Shown: piece by piece, positions 14,870 to 23,259 of the stretch | Layout: every line of letters begins with the position of its first letter | How positions within the stretch are numbered: position 1 is the stretch's first letter | Notes under the pieces: generated by a model | The model's input: the letters and a program-made list of their open reading frames with translations, nothing else | Databases searched by the model: none | Told to the model about the DNA's origin: nothing | Assembly: GCA_031262205.1 (NCBI GenBank) | Contig: JAISID010000002.1 | Coordinates: 1-26,493, forward strand | Length of the DNA stretch: 26,493 nt | Direction: 5' to 3' | Source: Holosporales bacterium | GTDB lineage: Bacteria > Pseudomonadota > Alphaproteobacteria > RUG11792 | Translations under genes and position numbers: made by a program

Positions 14870-14898
14870 ATTTTAACATGAGATTTTATTGAAAACAA
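14870..14898 (-). promoter_or_regulatory. Sigma-70-like promoter for the Gln/Pro-rich gene
   Basis: On the minus strand, TTGTTT (14898-14893), a 17-base spacer and TAAAAT (14875-14870) lie about 55-80 bases before the ATG. Spacing is ideal and the -10 box differs from consensus by one base. Chance is possible in DNA this AT-rich. Confidence 0.5.
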
Positions 14899-14966
14899 CA
14901 AAAAATTCTCGGAATTTAAAATATTATTACAATAATTTTCGAATACTATTTTGAAAACGATCCGTT

Positions 14967-15644
14967 TTATCTTATTTTCAAATATTTATGTAAATTTTTA
15001 TTGGAAAAATCAGTCTCCGATAGCAACTTGATAAAATCGACATTATCCGGATATTCCAAAGCTACCGAAATCAGTTGAGAAAGCAAATGAGTCCCATCTT
15101 CGGACGAAGTCGCAAACTCTCGCGCTTTTTCAATCGCAGAATTTATATCGTCTGGGTTTGCGACTATAATTTCTAAAACCCGCAACATAGCGACTATCTC
15201 TCTTCCAATCAATGGAATAGATTGAGGCGTCTTCTCCAAAATAAGATCAACGATTGTCGGATTCTCATATATTGCGTCTAACAACTTTGAGCTAACCCTT
15301 AAAAACTTCGCTGTTTCAATATAGTTTGAAATATCTCTTTTTGTTTTTAGAGCGGCTTTTTCATCCGCCGTTGAAATGCTATTTTGCATCTCCGCCGCTT
15401 TCTTATCCAAAACGTCGCATAATGCTTTTATCTTTTCGTAACTTTTAAAATTTGTGTTTTTACTCTTCCCTAACAACATTTCGGCATATTCCTTAGCCTT
15501 AGCTCTATGAGCTTGCTTATCGGCCGGATTATTCCCTGCTTGGCTTTGTTCCATTTCAACAACATAGTTATTAGTTACGCTTGTTAGATCGGAACACAAT
15601 GCATTTAAACTAAGAGACAAAATAGCAAAAATTATCTTTTTCAT
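14967..15644 (-). CDS. Secreted alpha-helical protein, paralogue of its upstream neighbour
   Basis: This is an unrecognised 225-residue protein. The N-terminus MKKIIFAILSLSLNALCS is a clear signal peptide, probably cleaved near residue 18, so the product is periplasmic or exported. The rest is predicted helical and charged. The segment ILEKTPQSIPLIGREIVAML, followed by RVLEIIVANPDDIN, resembles the neighbour's IIKKSPLEMAPILREINVFL and QFVSANPSDYG. That marks an ancient duplication. The ATG overlaps the last four bases of the upstream gene (ATGA), so the two are likely translated as an operon. No cysteine pattern, transmembrane helix or catalytic motif stands out in the mature part. Confidence 0.75.
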   Translation of the reverse strand: MKKIIFAILSLSLNALCSDLTSVTNNYVVEMEQSQAGNNPADKQAHRAKAKEYAEMLLGKSKNTNFKSYEKIKALCDVLDKKAAEMQNSISTADEKAALKTKRDISNYIETAKFLRVSSKLLDAIYENPTIVDLILEKTPQSIPLIGREIVAMLRVLEIIVANPDDINSAIEKAREFATSSEDGTHLLSQLISVALEYPDNVDFIKLLSETDFSNKNLHKYLKIR

Positions 15645-16414
15645 CTTACCTCGTTCTCAGAAATGGCAATTGCTATTCTAGAGTCGTCCGCCGTATTTCT
15701 TTTCATAGACTCTGTGGTAGTTTTAAAAATTTCCTCCGACTGTCTATTGGGAATACCGTTATAAAACGCCGATACGATTCTTGATAGTTTGTAAACATCT
15801 ATAGTCTTAGACAAAAGATTCTTATAAATTATCGGCCTCATTATTCTAAGAATCGCTTCGTTTGTTGCGAAAACAATCGTTATGTTTCCGCTTTTTTCCG
15901 AAAAACGCCCATGACCGTAATCGCTTGGATTTGCTGATACAAATTGCAAAAATACGTTAATTTCCCGCAAAATCGGTGCCATTTCCAACGGCGACTTTTT
16001 TATAATTTCAATTATGCGTTCTTTCGTTAAACTCTTATAAAACGCGTGAATAGCAATTGTAAAACGTACGACGGTTTCATCGTTCTTGTTCTCGTTCTTA
16101 TGACGTTCTAAATCTGGAAAATCTTTCCCGTCAAGATATTTTAAAACAAAGTCTTCCGACTGTAATTTTTCGTTAACATACAATTTTTTCAAATTAGACA
16201 AAATAGACAAAACCATATCGGACAACTTAGTTTCATCCTCAGGATTCATTCGTCTCTTAGAAACGTCTTTTGCCGCCGCGACATATTTCGATAAATCCGT
16301 TTCGAAATCTACGGTAGTTGCTTCAGCATTTGTCGACGCAAGCAAATTGCTAATCGTCAAAAATAATAAAGAAACTATACGAAGGAACTTGTTCATAAAA
16401 AACTTTAAAACCAT
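15641..16414 (-). CDS. Secreted alpha-helical protein, first gene of a paralogous pair
   Basis: The longest frame is 257 residues, but the ATG at 16394-16396 gives MNKFLRIVSLLFLTISNLLA. That is a textbook signal peptide and probably the true start, giving 251 residues. The mature protein is helical and charged, without a motif I know. The region around residues 140-172 matches the paralogue at 14967-15644 in the pattern K-[ST]-P, REI and ANP-x-D. The gene overlaps its paralogue by four bases. It is divergent from the restriction locus, so 16415-16576 must hold promoters in both directions. These proteins may act with the large coiled-coil protein downstream, but this rests only on order and shared export. 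Confidence 0.7.
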   Translation of the reverse strand: MVLKFFMNKFLRIVSLLFLTISNLLASTNAEATTVDFETDLSKYVAAAKDVSKRRMNPEDETKLSDMVLSILSNLKKLYVNEKLQSEDFVLKYLDGKDFPDLERHKNENKNDETVVRFTIAIHAFYKSLTKERIIEIIKKSPLEMAPILREINVFLQFVSANPSDYGHGRFSEKSGNITIVFATNEAILRIMRPIIYKNLLSKTIDVYKLSRIVSAFYNGIPNRQSEEIFKTTTESMKRNTADDSRIAIAISENEVR

Positions 16415-16576
16415 ATATATTAAAATTTTGCCACAAAAAATACGATTAGTCTAAAACTTAATAAAACAAGTTGCGCCCAATTTGGTTATATTTTTAATAT
16501 ATACCTTTTTAGGAAAAACCAATACTTTGCGAGGCATAGGGTATTATATTACAATAAACGCGACGTTAAAGTCCGG

Positions 16577-17563
16577 ATGAAAGAGGAAGAAATGGCAAAA
16601 GAAGGGATGACGGATGATTTTATCACGAGGTTGTTAAGAGAATCCAGTATAGAATATACTATTCGCAGCGGAATAACCGCTGAGATTAAGGATGCGTTAA
16701 AATGCGCTAGTAAACGCGGAGCGGATAGTATCGGTTATCCTGATTTTACCGCCAAGGTCGAGGATTTTATATTTGTTGGCGAGGATAAGGCCGATTTAGC
16801 CCTTCATATAAAATATGAAAACGACGGCGAAACGTTAGCGATGGATTGGAAAACTATATCTAAATTTGCAGTAAACGGCGCCGTTCATTACGCAAAACAT
16901 ATTATAAAAAAGACGTCGTTTGATAAGGTTTTCGCCTTTGGTTGCTCCGGCGATGAAAAGCGTTATAAGATTACTCCGGTTTTTATCGATAAATCTGAGG
17001 AACCTATGGTTTTACCCGACGTTGGTAATTTTCAAAATTTCATGCAAGAAAATATAGGAAAGTATTATCGAGAACAAGTTTTAGGAGAGAAGCCTCAAGA
17101 ACAAATTGAGTTAGAAGAAATTTTAAGTAAGGCAAAAGAACTCCATGAGGCTCTCCGTAATCTCGGACAGTTAGGAGAAACGGAAAAGCCTCTTGTAGTA
17201 TCTGCAATTCTGCTTGCTCTTTCCGATAATAAAAATTTTAATATATCTTCATTAAACGGGGACAAAACTAAAACGGATGGTAAGAAAATATATGACGCCG
17301 TCGAAACATATCTTACAAAGGCGGATGTTAGTCCGGAGTCTAAAAAGGAAAAAGTCCTAGAACAATTTAATCTAATTAAAAACGATACGAAATTGAATGA
17401 AATAGATAACGACGGGGAAACTCCGCTTCGGCATTTTACGAAATATATAAATAGAAATGTTTCAGAACGCATTAAAAATTCGCCGGAAGACATTTTGGGA
17501 AGATTTTACGGCGAGTTTATGAAATACAGCGGCGGCGACGGTAAAGGACTCGGAGTTTTTTAA
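16577..17563 (+). pseudogene. BcgI-like restriction-modification A subunit: nuclease domain and N-terminal half (frameshifted)
   Basis: This is the first 328 residues of a nuclease-methyltransferase fusion. Residues 50-130 show a PD-(D/E)xK-type core: Y-P-D-F (Pro55, Asp56), then GEDKAD (Glu69-Asp70-Lys71), then AVNGAVHYAKHI and FAFGCSGDEKRY. These resemble the BcgI A-subunit phrases ending in ECK, AVDGALHYA and AVSGE. A helical linker follows to the methyltransferase start (GEFMKYSGGDGKGLG). The frame hits TAA in a run of six T at 17555-17560. One more T would restore LTPRHITELFCDLADIKPSD. GAGGAAG lies just before the internal ATG at 16592, which may be the true start. The corrected protein would be about 639 residues, close to BcgI A. 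Either the gene is broken or the sequence has an indel error. Confidence 0.7.
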
Positions 17564-17633
17564 CCCCTCGGCATATTACCGAATTGTTTTGCGACTTGGC
17601 GGATATAAAACCAAGCGATATTTTATTTGATCC

Positions 17634-18497
17634 TTGTTGTGCGGCACAGGCGGATTTTTAATTGCGGGAATGCGCCGTATGCTTGGCTTGGCCAAAGACG
17701 ACGAACAACAAAAACAGGACATAAAAAAGAATCGTATCCACGGGATTGAAATTAGACCGGATATGTTTGCCATTGCGACGACAAATATGATTTTACGCGG
17801 AGATGGAAAAAGCAACCTTGAATTAGCGGACTTTTTAAAATATCCCTTAGAAAAATTAAAGGAGAAAAAGTTCACCGTCGGTTTTATAAATCCGCCTTAT
17901 AGCCAAGCGAAAACAAAAAATACTTCGCACTTGTCGGAAATCAATTTTATAGAACGTTTGCTAGATTCAATGAGCGAAAAAGGACGGGTCGTCGCAATTG
18001 TTCCTCAGTCGACAATGGTTGGAAAAACTAAAAAAGATAAAGAAGTAAAAGAATCTATATTGAAACGCCATACTTTAAAAGGCGTAATAACTTTGAACAA
18101 AAATACTTTTTATCACGTCGGAACAAATCCTTGTATCGTCGTATTTGAAGCAGGCGTTCCGCACGATGAAGAAAAGTTGACGAAGTTTATAAACTTTGAA
18201 GACGACGGTTTTGTGGTAAAGAAACACATTGGGCTTGTTCAAACGGAACGCGCCGACGAACAACGAAAAAAATTGATAAACGTTTGGCGTAATGACCACG
18301 ATGCAGATAGCGAATTTATGGTTAAAGCAAAAATAAAACCAGACGACGAGTGGCTGCATTCTTTTTATTACTTTAACGACGAACCTCCGACTGAAGCTGA
18401 TTTTGAGAAAACAATGGCGGATTATTTAACATTTGAATTTAATATGATTATGCGCGGTCGCGGTTATCTCTTTGGTATAGAGGATAAAGATGAGTAA
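17634..18497 (+). pseudogene. BcgI-like A subunit: N6-adenine methyltransferase domain (frameshifted)
   Basis: This is the second large piece of the same gene, open from a TTG that is probably not a real start. It contains the S-adenosylmethionine motif I (C-G-T-G-G-F, residues 3-8), whose first part DPC is left behind in another frame. It also contains the catalytic motif IV N-P-P-Y at 86-89, typical of N6-adenine methyltransferases. The later part has GRVVAIVPQSTMVG and GVITLNKNTFYHVGTNPCIV, both standard for the HsdM-like fold. Removing two bases in GTTGTGCGGC near 17636-17645 restores D-P-C-C-G-T-G-G. With the T-run at 17555 this makes two frame breaks in about 85 bases. The end overlaps the specificity gene by eight bases. 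Confidence 0.75.
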
Positions 18498-19068
18498 TCC
18501 CCAGGATGCAAGATCATGGAAGTTGTTCAAAGTGGGGGATGTGTTTTCTTTGATTAAAAAATCAAGAGTGTATCATAAAACAAATTTACGACCAACAAAA
18601 AGTGGGGTTCCCTATATTTCTAGAACAAATTTTAATAATGGATTGGAGGATTTTTGTGAAAATGAGAATTTTAAGAAAAATCCAGCAAATACTATTGTTT
18701 TTGGTGCAGAAAATGCTACTTTTTTCTTTCAATCATTTGAATATATAACAGGAAATAGTATGTGTTTTATACAAGATAAAAGAATAAAGTGCTATACGGG
18801 GCTTTTTATTTCTACCTCGCTCAACCAAAGTATTAGAAATTGTGGTTTTGGATATGGCAAAGGCTTAACAGGAATGCGTATAAAAAGTAGGTATATTTCC
18901 CTACCTATCGACGATGCAGGACAACCCGATTGGGAGTTTATGGAAAACCATATGCGGAGAATAGAACGGAAGCTGCTCGCGCGATACAAAAAATATCTAA
19001 AACTTCTTGAACATATTGAAAACTCAGAGAGAGGGAGAGGGATTAAAACCCGTTTGGAAAGAATTTAA
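18490..19068 (+). CDS. Restriction-modification specificity subunit, first target-recognition half
   Basis: The 192-residue product is one half of a Type I/Type IIB S subunit. A target-recognition domain (about 8-150: WKLFKVGDVFSLIKKS, GVPYISRTNFNNGL, GMRIKSRYISLPI) is followed by the spacer helix FMENHMRRIERKLLARYKKY. The gene starts with ATG eight bases before the methyltransferase stop, with GAGGA five bases upstream, so it is coupled. The frame ends early: near 19027-19045 the run of GA and GGG triplets shifts it, and the second half continues in the next frame. Deleting one G joins the halves into about 351 residues, near the size of BcgI B. The codon choice looks more AT-rich than in recF. 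A half S subunit could still work as a dimer. Confidence 0.75.
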   Translation: MSNPQDARSWKLFKVGDVFSLIKKSRVYHKTNLRPTKSGVPYISRTNFNNGLEDFCENENFKKNPANTIVFGAENATFFFQSFEYITGNSMCFIQDKRIKCYTGLFISTSLNQSIRNCGFGYGKGLTGMRIKSRYISLPIDDAGQPDWEFMENHMRRIERKLLARYKKYLKLLEHIENSERGRGIKTRLERI

Positions 19069-19546
19069 GATAGAGGAGATTTTTACAATTAGTACAGGAA
19101 AAAGACTTACTCAAGCAGACATGAAAAAAGGCAAAAAACCATTTATCGGAGCGTCGGATTCTAATAATGGAATAACCGCTTTTGTTTCAAATTCAAACGC
19201 CAGTCAAGATAAAAATGTTTTGGGAGTAAATTACAATGGAAGCATTGTTGAAAGTTTCTATCATCCTTATCAATGTATTTTTTCCGACGACGTTAAAAGA
19301 TTTAAGATTAAAAACAGAGCGGGCGACAAATATCTTTATCTGTTCTTAAAACAGGAAATTCTTAAGCAAAAAGAAAAATATCAGTATGGATATAAATTCA
19401 ATGAAACTAGAATGAGAAACCAAACAATCGTTTTATCCTCTACGGAGTTCGAGCAGCCGAATTACGATTACATGAGAAATTACATGCGTAAGATAGAAAC
19501 GAAATTACTCGCTCGCTATGTAAAATATGTGGAAATCATACTATAA
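19007..19546 (+). CDS. Restriction-modification specificity subunit, second target-recognition half (frame-shifted from the first)
   Basis: The frame opens at a TTG inside the first half and runs 179 residues. The domain starts at PVWKEFKIEEIFTISTGKRL, has KKPFIGASDSNNGITAFV, and ends with YMRNYMRKIETKLLARYVKY. That closing helix copies the one closing the first half (MRRIERKLLARYKKY). This two-fold internal repeat is the hallmark of S subunits that read a split target. There is no independent ribosome binding site, so this part is probably made only if the frame is restored, or not at all. It ends 35 bases before the recF start codon region. Confidence 0.7.
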   Translation: MNILKTQREGEGLKPVWKEFKIEEIFTISTGKRLTQADMKKGKKPFIGASDSNNGITAFVSNSNASQDKNVLGVNYNGSIVESFYHPYQCIFSDDVKRFKIKNRAGDKYLYLFLKQEILKQKEKYQYGYKFNETRMRNQTIVLSSTEFEQPNYDYMRNYMRKIETKLLARYVKYVEIIL

Positions 19547-19581
19547 TAAGCGTAATCGCTTTGATAGTTTTTCCAAAGTTA

Positions 19582-20721
19582 ATGTTTAAAAAACTCCATT
19601 TAAGTAATTTTAGAAATTATATAGACGCGAGGTTAAGTTTAGACGATAAAAGAAACATCGTCGTTTTATATGGAGAAAACGGAGAAGGGAAAACCAATGT
19701 TCTTGAAGCGATTTCCACATTTTCGGAAACTAGCGGTTTAAGGAAAGCATCGCGCGAGGATATGATTAACAAAGATTCCGTCAACGACTTCTGGAACGTT
19801 GCGATCGAAACGGAAGACGCCGAGTTTTCCTCGGGGTATTTAATGGGGAAAGAATCTGGGAAAAGAGTCTATAAAGTCGGCGATAAAAGAGTTCGTAATT
19901 TGTCGGAATTTCGAGACAACAATTACCTTTTATGGATGACTTACGAGACAGACAGATTATTTGCTTCCGCTCCTTCCGATCGGCGAGAATTTATTGATAT
20001 GCTTTGTTGCGTTAAAGATAAAAGCCATAACGTACTGGTGAGGAGCTATGAAAGGCTAACGAAAGAGAGATTGAAGATTCTAAAACTGAATCTTGGCAAA
20101 CCGATTTTGGCGGATACGGCCAAGTGGCTTGACATAATCGAGGCTAAAATAGCGGATTTGGGCTTGAAAATTGCCGACAATAGAATAATTGTAAGTCGCG
20201 AGCTTGAAAAGTTTCAATTAAGAAACGGCGAATTTCCAGAATTTAAGAATCAAATGACAGGTTCTTTAGAAAAAAGTATAATAGAAAAAGAAGTTGATTT
20301 TAGACTAGAAAGTTACAAATCTGAACTTAAGGATAGACGACAGAAAGACGGTTTTGCCGGCTCGACCACGTTCGGCCCTAATAGAAGCGACTGGAAAGTA
20401 ATTCACGTAGAAAAACAAATTGCGGCGGAGTTATGTTCGGCAGGCGAACAGAAGATGCTTTTAAGCGGAGCTTTTTTGGCGTTTGTAGTTCGGAACTTAA
20501 AGTATGACGAGAGGAATTTAATATTGCTTTTAGACGATGTAAGCGCTCATTTGGATTCAAGACACAGGGCTTTGATTTTTAAATATGTAAGATCGCTTGT
20601 CGCGCAAAATCTAAACAAAATTAGCGTGTGGCTTTCTGGAACGGATAAAACTTTTTTCGACGAACTTAAAGAAGACGCTTTCTTTTTTAACGTTCATGAC
20701 AATTTAATTGAAAGAGGATAG
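19582..20721 (+). CDS. recF: DNA replication and repair protein RecF
   Basis: The product from the ATG at 19582 is 379 residues. An upstream TTG at 19561 would add MIVFPKL, which the family lacks. RecF is an SMC-like ATPase that helps load RecA at gaps with RecO and RecR. The start MFKKLHLSNFRNY is typical. Walker A is GENGEGKTN (31-39). The alphaproteobacterial phrase GLRKASRED follows. The ABC-type signature is CSAGEQKMLLSGAF, and Walker B is LILLLDDVSAHLD with Asp318 and Asp319. Six bases separate it from gyrB, the classic recF-gyrB order. The usual upstream dnaA-dnaN is missing, and the restriction locus lies there instead. That implies an insertion or rearrangement. Confidence 0.95.
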   Translation: MFKKLHLSNFRNYIDARLSLDDKRNIVVLYGENGEGKTNVLEAISTFSETSGLRKASREDMINKDSVNDFWNVAIETEDAEFSSGYLMGKESGKRVYKVGDKRVRNLSEFRDNNYLLWMTYETDRLFASAPSDRREFIDMLCCVKDKSHNVLVRSYERLTKERLKILKLNLGKPILADTAKWLDIIEAKIADLGLKIADNRIIVSRELEKFQLRNGEFPEFKNQMTGSLEKSIIEKEVDFRLESYKSELKDRRQKDGFAGSTTFGPNRSDWKVIHVEKQIAAELCSAGEQKMLLSGAFLAFVVRNLKYDERNLILLLDDVSAHLDSRHRALIFKYVRSLVAQNLNKISVWLSGTDKTFFDELKEDAFFFNVHDNLIERG

Positions 20722-20726
20722 TACTT

Positions 20727-23135
20727 ATGAACTCTAATTATACAGCCGATTCTATAAAGGTATTGAAGGGACTCGACGCCGTTAGAAAACGCCCGGGAAT
20801 GTATATAGGCGATACCGACGACGGAACGGGGCTTCATCATTTAGTTTACGAGGTCGTCGATAACTCGATAGACGAAGCGTTAGCCGGCTACTGTAATCAT
20901 ATTACTATCAAAATTGAAGAAGACGGGTACGTCTCGGTTATGGATAATGGAAGAGGAATACCTGTAGATATTCACAAAGAAATGGGAGTTTCCGCAGCTG
21001 AAGTTATTATGACGCAGCTTCACGCAGGAGGTAAATTCGACCAAAATTCATATAAGGTTTCAGGAGGACTTCATGGAGTTGGGGTCTCGGTTGTAAATGC
21101 TTTATCCGAAGTTTTGGAGCTTACAATTTGGAAGGATAATAAGAAATACTTCATGGTATTTAAACATGGAGTTCCCGAAGCTCCTTTAAAAGTTATCGCT
21201 GAAAAAGACGATGTTGAGTCCGGCACTATGGCGCGGTTTAAACCAGACCCCGCTATCTTCAAAATCACGACGTTCGATAGAGCTACTATTGAAAAAAGAA
21301 TCAGAGAATTAGCATTTTTAAATTCCGGCGTTAAAATTCAAATAATTGATGAAAGAGCAGAGTCTCCATATTCAAACGAACTTTATTACAAAGGAGGTCT
21401 TGAGGCTTTCGTGAAGTATATAGATTCTGGGAAAAACTCGTTGCATCCTAAGATAATAATTGCGGATAATTCAAGCTCGAATCCAGATACCGTTATTCAA
21501 ATGGCAATGGAGTGGACCGATAGCTATCACGAAAATATTTTATGTTTTACGAACAATATTCCGCAACCGGATGGGGGGACTCATTTAGCCGGTTTTAAAG
21601 CCGCCTTGACGCGAGCCGTTACAAACTATGCGACAAACAATCAAATAAAATCTTCTGGGAAAAAAGACCTAAAAAGCGCTATTACGGGCGACGATATTCG
21701 AGAGGGATTGACTTGCGTTTTATCCGTTAAGGTGCCGGATCCCAAATTTTCTTCGCAAACAAAAGACAAATTGGTTTCTTCAGAAGTACGGCCGATAGTT
21801 GAAAATGTAATCTTCAATGCAGTTAGCTCATGGTTTGAAGAGAATCCAGCTATGGGCAGAGCCGTGTTAGACAAAATATTTGAGGCGGTAGCGGCAAGAG
21901 AAGCGGCCAGAAAGGCAAGGGAATTAACTAGAAGAAAGGGATCTCTCGACATCGCTTCTCTTCCTGGGAAATTAGCCGATTGTTCTGAAAAAAATCCGGC
22001 GTTAAGCGAAATGTTTATAGTTGAAGGAGAATCTGCAGGCGGTTCTGCCAAAATGGGAAGAGACAGAAAGACTCAAGCTATTTTAAGCCTTCGCGGGAAG
22101 ATATTAAACGTTGAAAAAGTAAGGTTCGATAAAATGCTCTCATCCGAGCAAATAGGGACGTTAATCACCGCGATTGGAACAGGAATCGGGAAGGAAGATT
22201 TCGACGTTGAAAAAACAAGGTATCACAAAATTATTATTATGACGGATGCGGACGTCGACGGCAGCCACATAAGGACTCTTCTTTTGACGTTTTTCTACCG
22301 TCATATGAAACCTATTATCGATAAGGGGTATCTTTATATCGCTCAGCCCCCGTTATATAAAGTCAAACGCGGAAACTCTGTCGTTTATATTAAAGACGAG
22401 AGTTCGTTCGAGGAATACCTCCTAGACGAAACCGTGAAATACGCGAAGTTAGAGTTTGCAAACGGAGAGGTTGTCAGCGGCCAGGATTTGAAACGTATAG
22501 TAGAAGTCGCGATAAACGTTAGCCACTCTATTGAATCGTTAACGCCTTATATAAACAATGCTAGTCTTATTGAGAAATTGTTGCTCAGCGGCTGCCTTTC
22601 AGGAAATACGGCCGATAGCGTCGACATTTTGCGAGGATACTTAGATAAAATGAAGAATGAAGAATATAGCTATGAAGCCGCCGTAAACAACGACGTTTTA
22701 GAGATCATAATTAATTCGTTCGGTTCGCGAGAAACTATAACGGTTGATCAAATATTCCTCGAACTGCCGACCGTTCGTTCGATTAATAAAGTTCGCGAGA
22801 AATTGTACTCTATGTTTAACGAAGAAGCCAAATTAGAACTTGGCGGCGGTAAAGAAACGGTATATATCGACGGTCCTTTAGCATTATCTTCTAAGGTGCT
22901 CGAGTACGGAAGAAAAGGACTTACGATAAATAGGTACAAAGGGCTTGGAGAGATGAATGCGGATCAGTTATGGGAAACAACCTTAGACCCGGCTGCGAGA
23001 ACTCTTTTGCAAGTGAAGATGACGCAAGCCGAAGAGGCCGATAAGATTTTCTCAATTTTAATGGGAGACGTCGTCGAACCTAGACGAAACTTTATTCAGA
23101 CTAACGCCCAGAAAGTTAAAAACCTAGACGTATAA
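20727..23135 (+). CDS. gyrB: DNA gyrase subunit B
   Basis: The 802-residue ATPase subunit of DNA gyrase introduces negative supercoils together with GyrA. The GHKL ATP site is seen in EVVDNSIDEA, DNGRGIPVDIH and GGLHGVGVSVVNALS. The transducer domain follows. The TOPRIM domain has EGESAGGSAKMGRD (433 onward) and MTDADVDGSHIRTLLLTFFY, and the C-terminus is RYKGLGEMNADQLWETTLDP. The length matches the long proteobacterial form, which has an extra segment inside TOPRIM. Residue 435 is Glu where the family has Asp (EGDSAGG), the position numbered Asp426 in Escherichia coli, where changes alter quinolone response. GAAAGAGGA upstream of the ATG serves as ribosome binding site. A terminator follows the stop. 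Confidence 0.97.
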   Translation: MNSNYTADSIKVLKGLDAVRKRPGMYIGDTDDGTGLHHLVYEVVDNSIDEALAGYCNHITIKIEEDGYVSVMDNGRGIPVDIHKEMGVSAAEVIMTQLHAGGKFDQNSYKVSGGLHGVGVSVVNALSEVLELTIWKDNKKYFMVFKHGVPEAPLKVIAEKDDVESGTMARFKPDPAIFKITTFDRATIEKRIRELAFLNSGVKIQIIDERAESPYSNELYYKGGLEAFVKYIDSGKNSLHPKIIIADNSSSNPDTVIQMAMEWTDSYHENILCFTNNIPQPDGGTHLAGFKAALTRAVTNYATNNQIKSSGKKDLKSAITGDDIREGLTCVLSVKVPDPKFSSQTKDKLVSSEVRPIVENVIFNAVSSWFEENPAMGRAVLDKIFEAVAAREAARKARELTRRKGSLDIASLPGKLADCSEKNPALSEMFIVEGESAGGSAKMGRDRKTQAILSLRGKILNVEKVRFDKMLSSEQIGTLITAIGTGIGKEDFDVEKTRYHKIIIMTDADVDGSHIRTLLLTFFYRHMKPIIDKGYLYIAQPPLYKVKRGNSVVYIKDESSFEEYLLDETVKYAKLEFANGEVVSGQDLKRIVEVAINVSHSIESLTPYINNASLIEKLLLSGCLSGNTADSVDILRGYLDKMKNEEYSYEAAVNNDVLEIIINSFGSRETITVDQIFLELPTVRSINKVREKLYSMFNEEAKLELGGGKETVYIDGPLALSSKVLEYGRKGLTINRYKGLGEMNADQLWETTLDPAARTLLQVKMTQAEEADKIFSILMGDVVEPRRNFIQTNAQKVKNLDV

Positions 23136-23136
23136 A

Positions 23137-23174
23137 AACAAGACCTGTGTTGCAAGGCCTTGTTCTTATTGTTT
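23137..23174 (+). terminator. Rho-independent terminator after gyrB
   Basis: AACAAG (23137-23142) pairs with CTTGTT (23159-23164). After one mismatch CCT pairs with AGG, around a loop of about eight bases. TCTTATTGTTTT follows. The hairpin lies directly after the gyrB stop and ends the recF-gyrB transcript. Confidence 0.75.
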
Positions 23175-23185
23175 TAAGAAACGCT

Positions 23186-23207
23186 TCGGAATTTTAACTA
23201 ATTCCGA
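23186..23207 (-). terminator. Hairpin downstream of the amidase-like gene
   Basis: TCGGAATT and AATTCCGA form a perfect 8-bp stem around TTAACT. On the minus strand it lies about 50 bases past the stop of the gene at 23260-24018 and is followed by only a weak T-rich stretch. It may terminate the minus-strand transcript opposite the gyrB terminator. Confidence 0.4.
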
Positions 23208-23259
23208 TTAGCGACGGTTTCCATCTCTTTAATAGCATCTCTTATATATTAAGCTCGTT

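Noticed and set aside
17551..17566. Programmed -1 frameshift at the T-run
   Set aside because: The run ends in a stop codon and a second, separate frame break follows within about 85 bp. A recoding signal would explain only one of them.
20700..20760. Replication origin near recF-gyrB
   Set aside because: dnaA and dnaN are absent, and I saw no cluster of DnaA boxes (TTATNCACA) around these genes.
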